Counted from the first letter of the stretch, positions 18,203-27,111 are shown. The stretch: DNA of 64,000 bases from DATLFA01 sp039915945 (GCA_039915945.1 JBDSMH010000048.1:50968-114967), one strand, 5' to 3'. Notes: generated from the sequence alone by a model not told the origin. Made by a program: numbers and translations.

Positions 18203-18208
18203 TAGCCT
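18203..18208 (+). promoter_or_regulatory. -10 hexamer TAGCCT for dxs
   Basis: TAGCCT followed by a 7-nt spacer to ATG 18216. It fixes the dxs start and predicts a leaderless transcript. Confidence 0.55.
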
Positions 18209-18215
18209 GGACCCG

Positions 18216-20048
18216 ATGCAGCTGCTCGAGTCGATCCGCGAACCCGCCGACCTCATGCGGTTGACGAACGACCAACTCGCTGCCCTCGCCGATGAGCTCC
18301 GCACCGTCATCGTCGACACCGTTTCGGCAGTTGGGCAGGGTCACCTCGGATCGAACCTCGGTGTCGTCGAGTTGACGCTTGCCCTCCACCGCGTGTTCTC
18401 ATCACCCAGTGACGTCATTCTCTGGGATGTCGGTCACCAAGCCTACGTCCACAAGCTTGTCACCGGCCGCTTCGACCAATTCGGTTCGCTCCGGCAGCAA
18501 GGCGGGATGTCGGGTTATCCGTGCCGCGCCGAATCCGAGCACGACTGGATCGAGAACAGCCACGCGTCGACCGTGCTCGGCTATGCCCACGGCCTCGCCA
18601 CCGCGCTACAGACGCGAGGTGAGAGCGACCGCCACGTCGTCGCGGTCATCGGCGACGGCTCGATGACCGGCGGCATGGCGTTCGAAGGGTTGAACAACCT
18701 CGGCCATTCCGAGTGCAACGTCACGATCGTGCTCAACGACAACGGCCGCTCGTACGCACCCACCATCTCCAAGCTGTCCGAGAGCCTCGTACAGATCCGG
18801 TCCAACCCCGTCTACATGCGCCGGCAAGAACGCATCGAGGCGTTGGCAAAGAAGTTCCCGTGGTTGGGAGAGAAGCTCGACCGCAGCATCAACGCCACCA
18901 AGCTCGCCATCCGTGCGATGTGGGAGCCGCCCGCGTTCTTCGAAAACCTGGGCATCCGCTACATGGGCCCGTTCGACGGTCATGACGTCGCCGCGCTCGA
19001 GAAAGCACTGCGCAACGCGTCGAAGTTCGAAGGACCTGTCCTCGTGCACGTGTTGACGCAAAAGGGTCGCGGCTACGGCCCCGCCGAGAACGACCCGATC
19101 AAGAACATGCATGACATGGGCGGGATGAAGCCGGGGAGCTACACCGCCGCGTTCTCCGAGGCGATCGTCAAGCTCGCCGAAGAACATCCCGAGCTCGTCG
19201 CGATAACCGCCGCCATGCCTGATTCGACCGGGCTTTTGCCGTTCATGGAGCGCTTCCCGAACCGCTGTTTCGATGTCGGTATCGCCGAACAGCACGCCGT
19301 CACTGCGGCGGCCGGTATGGCGATGGGCGGGCTGCGCCCGATCGTCGCAATCTATTCGACTTTCATGACACGCGCCGTCGACCAGGTGATGTACGACGTC
19401 GGGCTGCACAAGTTGCCGGTCGTCTTCTGTCTCGACCGCGCGGGGGTCACCGGCGACGACGGTCCGTCGCATCACGGCGTGCTCGACATGGTGTTGTTCA
19501 CCAAGGTGCCCGGCATGACGGTGTTCGCGCCTTCGTCGTATCAAGAGTTGCAGGTGATGCTGGCCGACGCCTTCGAGCTCGACGGCCCCGCCGTCGTGCG
19601 CTGGCCCAAGACCTCGCCTCGCACCGTCCACGAGTGGGAAGTCGGGCACGGACTCAAAGCACGACGCCTGCGCAAGGGCAGCGAGCTCTGCATCGTGTCG
19701 GTGGGCAAGATGCTCGATGCGGCCGAGCAAGCGGCGACGACGCTCGAAGACGAAGGCGTGTCGGTGACGCTGTGGGACGCCCGAGTCGTTGCGCCGCTCG
19801 ATCAAGCGATGATCGACGATGCCGCGACGCACCGCGCCGTGATCACCATCGAAGACGGCCTACGCGCCGGTGGCGCGGGCGAGGCGATGCGCGACGCGAT
19901 CCAATCGCTACACACCGACTCGATCGTCAACGTGATGGGCATCCCGACGATGTTCATTCCGCAGGGCAAACCCGACGTGATCCTCGCCGGACTGGGTCTC
20001 GACGCCGACGGCATCGCCGCCTCGGCCCGCGAGATGCTGGCGCGCTGA
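18216..20048 (+). CDS. dxs: 1-deoxy-D-xylulose-5-phosphate synthase
   Basis: A 610-residue DXS, the first and rate-limiting enzyme of the MEP isoprenoid pathway. It condenses pyruvate and glyceraldehyde-3-phosphate with TPP. Key motifs are G-H-L-G-S-N-L-G near the N-terminus, the diphosphate motif G-D-G-S-M-T-G-G-M-A-F-E with N-N, I-A-E-Q-H-A-V-T with the catalytic Glu, and D-R-A-G-V-T-G-D-D-G-P-S-H-H-G. It is slightly shorter than the usual 620-640 residues. A longer upstream frame overlaps the PAP2 gene and is not coding. It converges on the NFU gene 13 bases away. Confidence 0.97.
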   Translation: MQLLESIREPADLMRLTNDQLAALADELRTVIVDTVSAVGQGHLGSNLGVVELTLALHRVFSSPSDVILWDVGHQAYVHKLVTGRFDQFGSLRQQGGMSGYPCRAESEHDWIENSHASTVLGYAHGLATALQTRGESDRHVVAVIGDGSMTGGMAFEGLNNLGHSECNVTIVLNDNGRSYAPTISKLSESLVQIRSNPVYMRRQERIEALAKKFPWLGEKLDRSINATKLAIRAMWEPPAFFENLGIRYMGPFDGHDVAALEKALRNASKFEGPVLVHVLTQKGRGYGPAENDPIKNMHDMGGMKPGSYTAAFSEAIVKLAEEHPELVAITAAMPDSTGLLPFMERFPNRCFDVGIAEQHAVTAAAGMAMGGLRPIVAIYSTFMTRAVDQVMYDVGLHKLPVVFCLDRAGVTGDDGPSHHGVLDMVLFTKVPGMTVFAPSSYQELQVMLADAFELDGPAVVRWPKTSPRTVHEWEVGHGLKARRLRKGSELCIVSVGKMLDAAEQAATTLEDEGVSVTLWDARVVAPLDQAMIDDAATHRAVITIEDGLRAGGAGEAMRDAIQSLHTDSIVNVMGIPTMFIPQGKPDVILAGLGLDADGIAASAREMLAR

Positions 20049-20061
20049 GCGACCGATCAGT

Positions 20062-20694
20062 TCAGCTGTAAAAGGGGTTTTCGCCCTGGGCGTGGTTGGT
20101 GGCGTCGATCACTTCGCGCACGGCCGGGATCGCTTCGAGGATCATCTTCTTGATGCCTTCGGACAACGTCAGTGCGCTCATCGAGCAACCCTGGCATCCG
20201 CCGCCCATGGTGACGTAGACCGAGTCGCCGTCGACGCCGACGAGCGTGGCAAAGCCGCCGTGCGCGGCCAGTGAGGGGTTGATGCGCTGCTCGAGCAGTT
20301 GGCTGACTTGCTCGGCAACGTCGCCGGTGAGCTCGAGGGGCCCGGCACCGGCGAGGGGATCGGGCCGGTTGGGGTTGCGGATGACGAGGCCGCCCTGGCG
20401 GGGGTTGGACGGCACGTCGAGGGTGGAGCCCCGCAAGGCATCGACCGACGCCGCGGGGATCATCACGGAGAGACCGTTGACCTGGTAAACGACATCGTCG
20501 GGGTCGGCTTCGGTGATGGTCTCGAACGACAGGTCGTAGGCGTACTCGACGCCATGATTGCCGGTGACCTCGATGCGCAGACCGAGCGTCTCGGGCTCTT
20601 CTTCTTCGCTCAGAATCTCGAGGATCTTGGCGTGCGCAGCATCGCTGACTTGCACGATGAGATCGGTCTCGGTCGTCGTTGACTCAGTCGCCAT
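20062..20694 (-). CDS. NFU-type iron-sulfur scaffold protein
   Basis: A 210-residue two-domain protein. Residues about 8-105 look like a degenerate A-type (IscA/HesB-like) domain lacking its cysteines. Residues about 120-210 form an NFU domain with the cluster-binding C-Q-G-C at 167 and 170 in G-G-G-C-Q-G-C-S. This NfuA-like arrangement carries and delivers [4Fe-4S] clusters to apo-enzymes. One possible client is the MEP-pathway enzymes downstream of the neighbouring dxs, but that is inference. The start is ATG 20694, placed by TAACCT (20702-20707) seven bases upstream. A longer frame to 20715 is less likely. Confidence 0.88.
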   Translation of the reverse strand: MATESTTTETDLIVQVSDAAHAKILEILSEEEEPETLGLRIEVTGNHGVEYAYDLSFETITEADPDDVVYQVNGLSVMIPAASVDALRGSTLDVPSNPRQGGLVIRNPNRPDPLAGAGPLELTGDVAEQVSQLLEQRINPSLAAHGGFATLVGVDGDSVYVTMGGGCQGCSMSALTLSEGIKKMILEAIPAVREVIDATNHAQGENPFYS

Positions 20695-20701
20695 AGCGCT
20701 C

Positions 20702-20707
20702 AGGTTA
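20702..20707 (-). promoter_or_regulatory. -10 hexamer TAACCT for the NFU gene
   Basis: TAACCT with a 7-nt spacer to ATG 20694. Confidence 0.5.
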
Positions 20708-20727
20708 CTCGGCACCCACTCGATTAC

Positions 20728-22524
20728 TCACTCGATGGCTTCGAGGTCACCCGCCACCTCGAGCCACTGTTCCTCCAGTACGTGTAGCCGCTCGACTACG
20801 GCGGCAAAGGCCGATGCCGCAGCCTGCCGATCGCGGTGATCGCCATCGCTCAATCGGGTTTCGAGGTCGGCCCGTTGGGCGAGCAGTGGCTGCATCTCCT
20901 TGTCGATCGTGCGCAGGCGATGGCGCAACGTCGACGCGCTGGCCGCCCGCACCTTGCCGGGCTTTCCTGCGGTGCCGGCCGCCACTCGAGCCTTGGCATC
21001 CGCGGCGCCGCCGGCCTTGGAATCGCGGGGGCGAGCAGTGCCGACACGCCGATTGCGCTGCCGTTCTGCGACCCACGCCTCGGCCCCGCCCGGGTATCGC
21101 GCCGGCCGCCGTCCCGGATCGAAGACGATGACGTCGTCGCACGTACGGTCGACCAGCGCGCGGTCGTGCGACACGATCACCGCCGCACCGGGCCAGTCGT
21201 CGAGGAAGTCTTCGAGCGCCCGCAACGTGTCGAGGTCGAGGTCGTTCGTCGGCTCGTCGAGCAGCAGCACATTGGGTCGTTCGAGCAACGTCAGCAACAG
21301 TTGCAGGCGCCGCCGTTCGCCACCCGACAACAACGAGATCGGTGCTCGCTGCGCGTCGTCGTCGAACCAGAAGCGTTCCATCAACTTGCGGTCGCGCCAA
21401 TCGACTTCGCCTTTGTCGCCGACCAGTGCGGCGCGCACGGTGATCGAAGTATCGAGCGCGCGCGAGCGTTGGTCGTAGTAGCCGAGGCGCACGGTCGGGC
21501 CTCGCACCACGCGACCTTCGGTCGGTGCGAGACGACCGGCGATGATCTCGAGCGCGGTGCTCTTGCCGCTGCCATTGGGACCCACGATGCCGAGGCGCTC
21601 GCGACGGTCGAGCGCGAGGTCGAGACCTGCGAACAGCGGCATCGAATCGAAACGGTGGCCGACACCCTTCAACTCGACGACGAGGTCACCGAGCCGCGGC
21701 GTCGCCGAGTCGACGTCGGACAGATTGAGGTCGAGCGCAGCGCGACTCTCGGCCCGTATCTGCGAACTGTCGATCAGCGCGGTCGCGCGGTCGACGCGGG
21801 CGCGTTGCTTTGTGGATCGCGCCGGCGCTCCTCGACGAAGCCACGCCAATTCACGCCGAGCGAGGTTACGGCGCGACGCCTCTTGCGATGCTTCTTGATC
21901 GGCGCGTTGCTGACGCGCTTCGAGATAGCCGCCGTAGCCGGTCTGATAGATGAGCAGCTGACCGTTGTCGATCTCCGCGATACGCGTCGTGACCCGATCG
22001 AGCACGAAGCGGTCGTGGGTGATCAGCACCAGCCCGCCGCGGAACGCGGCGAGGTGCTCTTCGAGCCACGCGATCGCATCGATGTCGAGATGGTTGGTCG
22101 GCTCGTCGAGCACGAGCAGATCGCTTTCGTGCACGAGCGCCGAGGCCAGCGCCACTCGCTTGGCTTCGCCACCCGATAGTGAGGCCACGTCGGCGTCGAA
22201 CAGCGATGCGATACCGAGACGATCCGCGATCGCTTCGCCCTGCCACGTGTCGACCCCATCCCCCGAAAGCACACTGCGCACGGTGCCCGGTGGCAGCGGC
22301 GACGCCTGATCGAGCATCGTCACGCGCACATCGCGGCCGCGGCGCACGACGCCCGACTCGGGTGTCACCGCGCCCACCAGCACGCGGGCGAGCGTCGATT
22401 TGCCGCTGCCGTTGAGGCCCACGATCGCAAGGCGATCGCCCGTGCTGATCGTCAGCGACACGTTGTCGAACAACGGCCGCTCGGGCCGGCTCATGCTCAC
22501 GCCTTGCGCATCGACGAGGATCAT
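20728..22524 (-). CDS. ABC-F family ATPase (Uup-like)
   Basis: A 598-residue soluble protein with two ABC domains and no membrane segments. Walker A motifs are G-L-N-G-S-G-K-S-T (36-44) and G-P-N-G-S-G-K-S-T. Signature motifs are L-S-G-G-E-A-K-R and L-S-G-G-E-R-R-R. Walker B/D-loop motifs are L-D-E-P-T-N-H-L-D and L-D-E-P-T-N-D-L-D. The last 90 residues are charged and end in a predicted coiled coil, as in Uup. ABC-F proteins act on ribosomes as translation or antibiotic-resistance factors, and Uup is tied to replication-associated excision phenotypes. TAGCCT (22532-22537) lies 7 nt before ATG 22524. Confidence 0.93.
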   Translation of the reverse strand: MILVDAQGVSMSRPERPLFDNVSLTISTGDRLAIVGLNGSGKSTLARVLVGAVTPESGVVRRGRDVRVTMLDQASPLPPGTVRSVLSGDGVDTWQGEAIADRLGIASLFDADVASLSGGEAKRVALASALVHESDLLVLDEPTNHLDIDAIAWLEEHLAAFRGGLVLITHDRFVLDRVTTRIAEIDNGQLLIYQTGYGGYLEARQQRADQEASQEASRRNLARRELAWLRRGAPARSTKQRARVDRATALIDSSQIRAESRAALDLNLSDVDSATPRLGDLVVELKGVGHRFDSMPLFAGLDLALDRRERLGIVGPNGSGKSTALEIIAGRLAPTEGRVVRGPTVRLGYYDQRSRALDTSITVRAALVGDKGEVDWRDRKLMERFWFDDDAQRAPISLLSGGERRRLQLLLTLLERPNVLLLDEPTNDLDLDTLRALEDFLDDWPGAAVIVSHDRALVDRTCDDVIVFDPGRRPARYPGGAEAWVAERQRNRRVGTARPRDSKAGGAADAKARVAAGTAGKPGKVRAASASTLRHRLRTIDKEMQPLLAQRADLETRLSDGDHRDRQAAASAFAAVVERLHVLEEQWLEVAGDLEAIE

Positions 22525-22531
22525 TGCGACG

Positions 22532-22537
22532 AGGCTA
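22532..22537 (-). promoter_or_regulatory. -10 hexamer TAGCCT for the ABC-F gene
   Basis: TAGCCT with a 7-nt spacer to ATG 22524. Confidence 0.5.
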
Positions 22538-22547
22538 GGGCGAAGCC

Positions 22548-22613
22548 CAGGGCCTGAGCGGCCCTCGGCAGAGCGGATGCCAGGGCCTGAGCGGGCCCCG
22601 GCAGAGCGGAATA
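22548..22613 (+). repeat. Dispersed GC-rich repeat, tandem copies B and C
   Basis: Two 33-bp units (22548-22580, 22581-22613) in tandem. Each begins CAGGGCCTGAGCGG and contains GGCAGAGCGGA, and a third partial unit starts at 22614. They fill the gap between the divergent ABC-F and enoyl-CoA hydratase genes and belong to the same family as copies at 7741, 30129 and 44893. Confidence 0.65.
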
Positions 22614-22627
22614 CAGGGCTGGGATAC

Positions 22628-22633
22628 TAGGGT
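22628..22633 (+). promoter_or_regulatory. -10 hexamer TAGGGT for enoyl-CoA hydratase
   Basis: TAGGGT with an 8-nt spacer to ATG 22642. Confidence 0.5.
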
Positions 22634-22641
22634 CGCGCCCG

Positions 22642-23349
22642 ATGAGCGACGACCAACCGATCACTGCTACACGCGACGGTGACGTCGCCATCGTGCGTAT
22701 GGATGATGGCAAGGCCAACGCGCTTTCACACGCCTCCATCGACGCGTTCAACGCCGCGCTCGACGCGGCCGAACGCGATGCCGGTGCGGTCGTCGTCGTC
22801 GGACGCCCCGGTCGTTTCTGCGCGGGATTCGACCTGTCGGTGATCAATGCCGGCCCGGCCGAGACGCAGGCCTTGGTGCGGCGCGGCGGCGAATTGGCAC
22901 TGCGACTCTTCATGTTCCCGCGGCCAGTTGTTGCCGCCTGCACGGGCCACGCCCTGGCCGCCGGCGCGATCATCCTGATGGCCTCCGACCACCGCGTCGG
23001 CGCGCAAGGCCCGTTCAAGATCGGGTTGAACGAAGTGTCGATCGGCTTGCCGTTGCCCATCTATCTCACCGAACTCGCGCAGCAACGGTTGTCACGCCGA
23101 CATCTGACGGCGGCGACGATGCTTGCGCACATCTTCGAGCCCGACACTGCACTCGACGCCGGCTTCTTCGACGAGGTCGTCGATCCTGATGCAGTCGAAG
23201 CAACTGCGATCACCCGCGCGCAAAATTTTGCGACCACGCTGAACCCGCGGGCATTCGCGGCATCGCGCGAACCGCTACGGGGCCCCGCCGCGGAGCGCAT
23301 CGCGTCGACGATGACCAGCGACATCGCCCGATTCTTCGTCGACCGCTAG
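22642..23349 (+). CDS. Enoyl-CoA hydratase/isomerase family protein
   Basis: A 235-residue crotonase-fold protein, a little short for the family. The CoA/oxyanion region reads G-R-P-G-R-F-C-A-G-F-D-L. The second oxyanion segment is A-C-T-G-H-A-L-A-A-G-A-I. The usual second catalytic Glu (as in E. coli FadB-type hydratases) is not clearly placed: the region reads F-K-I-G-L-N-E-V-S-I-G-L, with one Glu. It could be a hydratase, an isomerase or a thioesterase-like member. The gene stands alone on the plus strand with its own promoter. Confidence 0.85.
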   Translation: MSDDQPITATRDGDVAIVRMDDGKANALSHASIDAFNAALDAAERDAGAVVVVGRPGRFCAGFDLSVINAGPAETQALVRRGGELALRLFMFPRPVVAACTGHALAAGAIILMASDHRVGAQGPFKIGLNEVSIGLPLPIYLTELAQQRLSRRHLTAATMLAHIFEPDTALDAGFFDEVVDPDAVEATAITRAQNFATTLNPRAFAASREPLRGPAAERIASTMTSDIARFFVDR

Positions 23350-23365
23350 CGGGTCGCGCACCCGC
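23349..23365 (+). terminator. Weak hairpin at the end of the enoyl-CoA hydratase gene
   Basis: GCGGGT, loop CGCGC, ACCCGC, starting at the last base of the stop codon. There is no T-tract, so this is only a candidate. Confidence 0.25.
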
Positions 23366-23408
23366 GTTACATGACGGCCGCGGCATCGAGAACGGGTCCG
23401 CCAACAGC

Positions 23409-23414
23409 TACCCT
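23409..23414 (+). promoter_or_regulatory. -10 hexamer TACCCT for the Septum_form-like gene
   Basis: TACCCT lies one base before ATG 23416 but exactly 7 nt before the second ATG at 23422, which decides the start. Confidence 0.55.
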
Positions 23415-23421
23415 CATGGCC

Positions 23422-24432
23422 ATGCGCGACGGCATGCCCGGTCCAGGCTGGTGGATCGCCAGTGACAGTCGCTGGTATCCGCCCGAGCAACATCCGGACG
23501 TGCGCGCCACGGCTGCGGTTGTCGTCGACGATGCGATTTCACCCGCGTCGTTCACGACCAATCCCACTCCGACATCGCTTGGTGCTTCTCATGTTGTTTC
23601 CAACGGTGTGGCCGTGAATAGCGCCCTCACCAAGGAAACCACCCGCCCCAAACCCGTAACGCTCACGAAAGAAAAAGAGGCGTTTCTCGCCTCCCTTCGT
23701 TCGACCAACGGAACGCCGGTGGTGACCCGAGACCGCGTCGAGACCACCGACACGGCCGAGCGCGCAGTCGCTCGCCCGCCCCGTTCCGGCGGCCAACGAC
23801 TCGCCTTCGGCGTCGGTCTTGCCCTGGCCACACTGCTCGTCATCGTCTACTTCGCACGGGGCCACGGCGGGCGGCCGTCGCTCGATGTCGGCGCGCCCAC
23901 CTCGGTGGCGACAACGGTGCAGACCGCGCCGGCGACCGCCGCGCCGGTGACCGTAGCCACCCCCTCGAGCGTGCCGAGCACCCCGTCCTCCTCGTCGATC
24001 ACCGCAACGCGAGCCGGTACGACGCCTGGGACATCCACGGTCACATCGGCCGCCAAGATCACCCCGAAGGTGGTGTCGGTGTTCGATCTCGTCAAGGGCA
24101 ACTGCCTCGACGGCGCCAGCTTGAGCGACGGCCTCGTCACGACGATCCGCGTCGTCGATTGCAGCGAGGTGCACACACACGAGGTGTACTACTCCGGCCG
24201 CTATCCCGAGTCGACCTTCGATGCCAACAAGATCAGTACCTACGCGAACGACACATGTCTCGCGCAGTTCACTGCGTACGTGGGCATCGATTACACCCGA
24301 TCGCGTTACCAGTACTTGCACATCGTGCCGACGCAACAGTCGTGGACACGCGACAACGATCGTGACGTCGTATGTGTCGCCTTCGACGAAGATGGAACAA
24401 TCACCGGCACTATCGCAGGGCGTGCGCAATGA
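23422..24432 (+). CDS. Membrane protein with DUF2510-like N-terminus and septum-formation-like C-terminus
   Basis: A 336-residue protein. Residues about 5-22 (P-G-W-W-I-A-S-D-S-R-W-Y-P-P-E) match the short tryptophan-rich DUF2510-type element found at the ends of actinobacterial membrane proteins. A single transmembrane helix follows (A-F-G-V-G-L-A-L-A-T-L-L-V-I-V-Y), then a Thr/Ser/Pro-rich linker. The extracytoplasmic domain, from about residue 215, is of Septum_form type with V-K-G-N-C-L, V-D-C-S-E-V-H-T-H-E-V-Y and later Cys residues likely to form disulfides. It overlaps the next gene by ATGA. Function unknown; cell-envelope role by family. Confidence 0.75.
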   Translation: MRDGMPGPGWWIASDSRWYPPEQHPDVRATAAVVVDDAISPASFTTNPTPTSLGASHVVSNGVAVNSALTKETTRPKPVTLTKEKEAFLASLRSTNGTPVVTRDRVETTDTAERAVARPPRSGGQRLAFGVGLALATLLVIVYFARGHGGRPSLDVGAPTSVATTVQTAPATAAPVTVATPSSVPSTPSSSSITATRAGTTPGTSTVTSAAKITPKVVSVFDLVKGNCLDGASLSDGLVTTIRVVDCSEVHTHEVYYSGRYPESTFDANKISTYANDTCLAQFTAYVGIDYTRSRYQYLHIVPTQQSWTRDNDRDVVCVAFDEDGTITGTIAGRAQ

Positions 24433-25238
24433 GCGAAGAGTCGATCCCCCTATTGAATGCTTGTTGGGCATCGATATCCGAACTCGCGGCCTCGATCACA
24501 CCAGCCGAGTGGGATCTCGCAACCGAGTGCCCGGGCTGGTCCGTACGCGACAACGTCAGCCATCTCATCGCCATCGAACGTCGGTTGCTCGGCCTGCCGG
24601 GTGATCCTGCGCTGAGCAAATATCCGCCCTACGTGAAGAACAACATCGGCAAGTTCAACGAGGATGCCATCGCGTTGCGGCGTGATCGTCCGGGCACAGA
24701 GGTACTCGCGGAGTTCAACGACATCACCGCGCAGCGATCCCGCATGCTCGAGGCGATGACGACCGAGGACTTCGACCGCGTCGGATGGAGCCCGATCGGC
24801 GAGGTTCCCTACCGTCAGTTCATGATGGTGCGCCTCTTCGACTGCTGGGCGCACGAGCAGGACATGCGGCGCGCGGTGGGCCGGCCGGGTCACCTCACCG
24901 GGCCCGTTGTCGATGCCGTAATGGCATGGCACCGACGCAGCCTTGGTTTCGTAGTCGGCAAGAAGGCGGGCGCGCCGGACAACTCGATCGTCGCATTTTC
25001 GGTGACGGGCCCGACCGCCGCGCACTACGTCGTCGAAGTCCGCGACCGGCGCGCCGCGGTGGTCGACGACCCGTCGGCGCCGGCGACGGCAACGCTCACG
25101 CTCGACACCGAAACCTTCAACGCGTTGCTCTGCGGTCGCTGGACCGCCGACGACGCGATGGTCCGCCACAAGTTGGTTCTCCACGGGGACACCACGCTCG
25201 CCGCTTCGGTGGCCGGCGCGATGGCCTACGTCTTCTGA
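24429..25238 (+). CDS. MDMPI/DinB-like metal-binding protein
   Basis: A 269-residue protein of the mycothiol-dependent maleylpyruvate isomerase-like superfamily. The N-terminal four-helix bundle contains E-C-P-G-W-S-V-R-D-N-V-S-H-L and a later W-A-H-E-Q-D-M, which supply candidate metal-binding histidines. The C-terminal part resembles the SCP2-like or MDMPI C-domain with repeated L-T-L-D strands. The family includes mycothiol S-transferases and isomerases, but most members are uncharacterised. The ATG overlaps the previous stop (ATGA), so it is translationally coupled to the septum-formation-like gene. Confidence 0.75.
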   Translation: MSEESIPLLNACWASISELAASITPAEWDLATECPGWSVRDNVSHLIAIERRLLGLPGDPALSKYPPYVKNNIGKFNEDAIALRRDRPGTEVLAEFNDITAQRSRMLEAMTTEDFDRVGWSPIGEVPYRQFMMVRLFDCWAHEQDMRRAVGRPGHLTGPVVDAVMAWHRRSLGFVVGKKAGAPDNSIVAFSVTGPTAAHYVVEVRDRRAAVVDDPSAPATATLTLDTETFNALLCGRWTADDAMVRHKLVLHGDTTLAASVAGAMAYVF

Positions 25239-25263
25239 CGCGCGCGTCCGGCTCGTCGGTCGA

Positions 25264-25980
25264 TCATCCGGCGCCGAGATCGGCCACCAACGCATCGAAG
25301 CGAGCGGTGAGTGCCTCGAGGCGGGCCGTGACGTCTGCGAGTTGCGCTTCGAGTGCCTCGACGCGCTCGAGTGCCTCGGCACCGCCGACCCGAGGCCGAT
25401 CGACCGACGCGCGACGCGGCGCCCCCGTGCCACCATCGCCGTCGTAGGGACGGTCTTGCGCGGCCACGTCGCCGATGAGGTGGACCCAACGCGCTTCACG
25501 CTCGCCCGACCGACGGGGCAGCAGTTGCACGAGCGGCGGCTCCCGTTCGGCCAGCCGCCGCAGGGTCGCGTCGACATCGACGTCTGAGTTGACCCCGGCG
25601 TAGCGCTCGGTGCGCGACCGCAACTCCGCGACGGTCTGCGCACCCCGCAGCATCAGCACGGCGACGACGGCCAGAGAGGCCCCTTGCAGCGACCACGCCT
25701 CGTCGAGCACATGACGGTGCTTGTGCACGCGCTGACCGTCACCCCGGACGGTGCGAGCAAGTCCCCGGTCGCGGAGGCTCAACATCGTGGAGTCGATGAT
25801 GCGCTCGGAGTAGTCGACGATCGGATCGCGACTCGTGCTCTGGTTGCACGCGACCATCAGCGAGTTGGAGCTCAGGGGATAGTTGTCGGGGGTGGTCGCC
25901 TGCTTTTCGACCAGGCAGCCGAGCACCCGAATCTCTTCGGCCGTCAGATCGAGCACCACGGGTCGTTCGCCACTGTTCAT
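25264..25980 (-). CDS. yceH: YceH family protein (DUF480)
   Basis: A 238-residue DUF480 protein with two winged-helix-like halves. Typical stretches are R-V-L-G-C-L-V-E-K-Q, T-P-D-N-Y-P-L-S-S-N-S-L and A-C-N-Q, then V-A-V-L-M-L-R-G-A-Q-T-V-A-E-L-R-S-R-T. The last 35 residues form a heptad-like coiled coil (E-A-L-E-R-V-E-A-L-E-A-Q-L). The biochemical role of the family is not established. TAGAAC (25987-25992) lies 6 nt before ATG 25980. It is divergent from hemH with overlapping promoter regions. Confidence 0.9.
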   Translation of the reverse strand: MNSGERPVVLDLTAEEIRVLGCLVEKQATTPDNYPLSSNSLMVACNQSTSRDPIVDYSERIIDSTMLSLRDRGLARTVRGDGQRVHKHRHVLDEAWSLQGASLAVVAVLMLRGAQTVAELRSRTERYAGVNSDVDVDATLRRLAEREPPLVQLLPRRSGEREARWVHLIGDVAAQDRPYDGDGGTGAPRRASVDRPRVGGAEALERVEALEAQLADVTARLEALTARFDALVADLGAG

Positions 25981-25986
25981 GGCGTC

Positions 25987-26010
25987 GTTCTATCGCGTCC
26001 CGCATAGCAT
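25987..26010. promoter_or_regulatory. Divergent promoters of yceH and hemH
   Basis: On the minus strand TAGAAC (25992 to 25987) has a 6-nt spacer to ATG 25980. On the plus strand TAGCAT (26005-26010) has a 7-nt spacer to GTG 26018. Confidence 0.5.
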
Positions 26011-26017
26011 CACGCTG

Positions 26018-27028
26018 GTGTTCGATGCCGTGTTGATCGTCTCCTTCGGTGGCCCCGAAGGTCCTGACGACGTCGTCCCTTTCCTCGAGAACGTCACGCG
26101 AGGACGCAACATCCCACCCGAACGCCTGCGCGTCGTGGCCGAGCAATACCTTCGCTTTGGCGGTGTCTCCCCCATCAACGCGCAATGCCGCGATCTGATC
26201 GACAAGCTGACCACCGAGTTCGCCGCGCACGATCTCGCGCTGCCGATCTACTGGGGCAACCGCAACTGGCACCCGCTGCTGACCGACACGATGCAGCAGA
26301 TGCGAGACGACGGGGTCCGGCGCGCGCTGGCGTTCATCACGTCGCCCTACAGCTCGTACTCCTCGTGCCGCCAGTACCTCGACGACATCACTCGCGCCCG
26401 TGACGCCGTCGGCCCCGGCGCGCCCGAAGTGCAGCGGCTGCGCCACTACTTCAACCACCCGGGTTTCGTGGAGCCCTTGGCCCGCAACGTCGGCGCGGCG
26501 CTTGCGGCCGCCCGCGATGGTGGCGACGACGCCGGCGAGCCGGCGCTGCTCTACACCGCGCACAGCATTCCTCTCACGATGGCGCAGACGAGCGATTACG
26601 AGGCACAACTGCGCGAGGTCGCCGGGCTCGTGACCGACCGTTGTGCGCCCGGACAGCCGTGGTCGCTCGTGTGGCAGAGCCGCAGCGGTCCGCCCACGGT
26701 GCCGTGGCTCGAGCCCGATATCGGTGACGCGCTCACCACGTTGGCCGCGGGCGGTACTCGGTCGGTCGTCGCCGCGCCGATCGGTTTCATCTCGGGTCAC
26801 ATGGAGGTCGTCTACGACCTCGACGTGTTGGCCGCCGAGCGAGCCGCCGCACTGGGACTGCGATTCGTGCGGGCCGCGACGGTTGGTTCGGCGCCCGAGT
26901 TCGTCACGATGATCCGCCAACTCGTCGAAGAACGGCTCGATCCGGCGGCGCCTCGGCCGGCGCTCGGATGCCTCGGCGTGCGACCCGATTGTGCCGTCAG
27001 CTGTTGTCCACCAGCGGCGCGGCCGTGA
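26018..27028 (+). CDS. hemH: Ferrochelatase (probably coproporphyrin III ferrochelatase)
   Basis: A 336-residue ferrochelatase inserting Fe2+ into a porphyrin. In actinomycetes this is usually coproporphyrin III in the coproporphyrin-dependent haem pathway. Family stretches are F-G-G-P-E-G-P-D-D-V at the N-terminus, the Y-T-A-H-S-I-P active-site His, and W-L-E-P-D-I. The C-terminal C-L-G-V-R-P-D-C-A-V-S-C-C-P contains four cysteines that could ligate a [2Fe-2S] cluster, as in other actinobacterial enzymes. I chose GTG 26018 because TAGCAT is 7 nt upstream and the conserved sequence begins there. Longer frames to 25883 overlap yceH. Confidence 0.94.
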   Translation: MFDAVLIVSFGGPEGPDDVVPFLENVTRGRNIPPERLRVVAEQYLRFGGVSPINAQCRDLIDKLTTEFAAHDLALPIYWGNRNWHPLLTDTMQQMRDDGVRRALAFITSPYSSYSSCRQYLDDITRARDAVGPGAPEVQRLRHYFNHPGFVEPLARNVGAALAAARDGGDDAGEPALLYTAHSIPLTMAQTSDYEAQLREVAGLVTDRCAPGQPWSLVWQSRSGPPTVPWLEPDIGDALTTLAAGGTRSVVAAPIGFISGHMEVVYDLDVLAAERAAALGLRFVRAATVGSAPEFVTMIRQLVEERLDPAAPRPALGCLGVRPDCAVSCCPPAARP

Positions 27029-27111
27029 GCATCCACCCCTCGCGTCGAGGTTTTCTCTAGCGTTCTGTCCGACGGAGACAGGGGCTTTGCCGTGAGATTC
27101 AAGGCCGTGGC

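Noticed and set aside
20836..22179. Plus-strand open frame of 447 codons
   Set aside because: Antisense to the ABC-F ATPase, with no recognisable motif.
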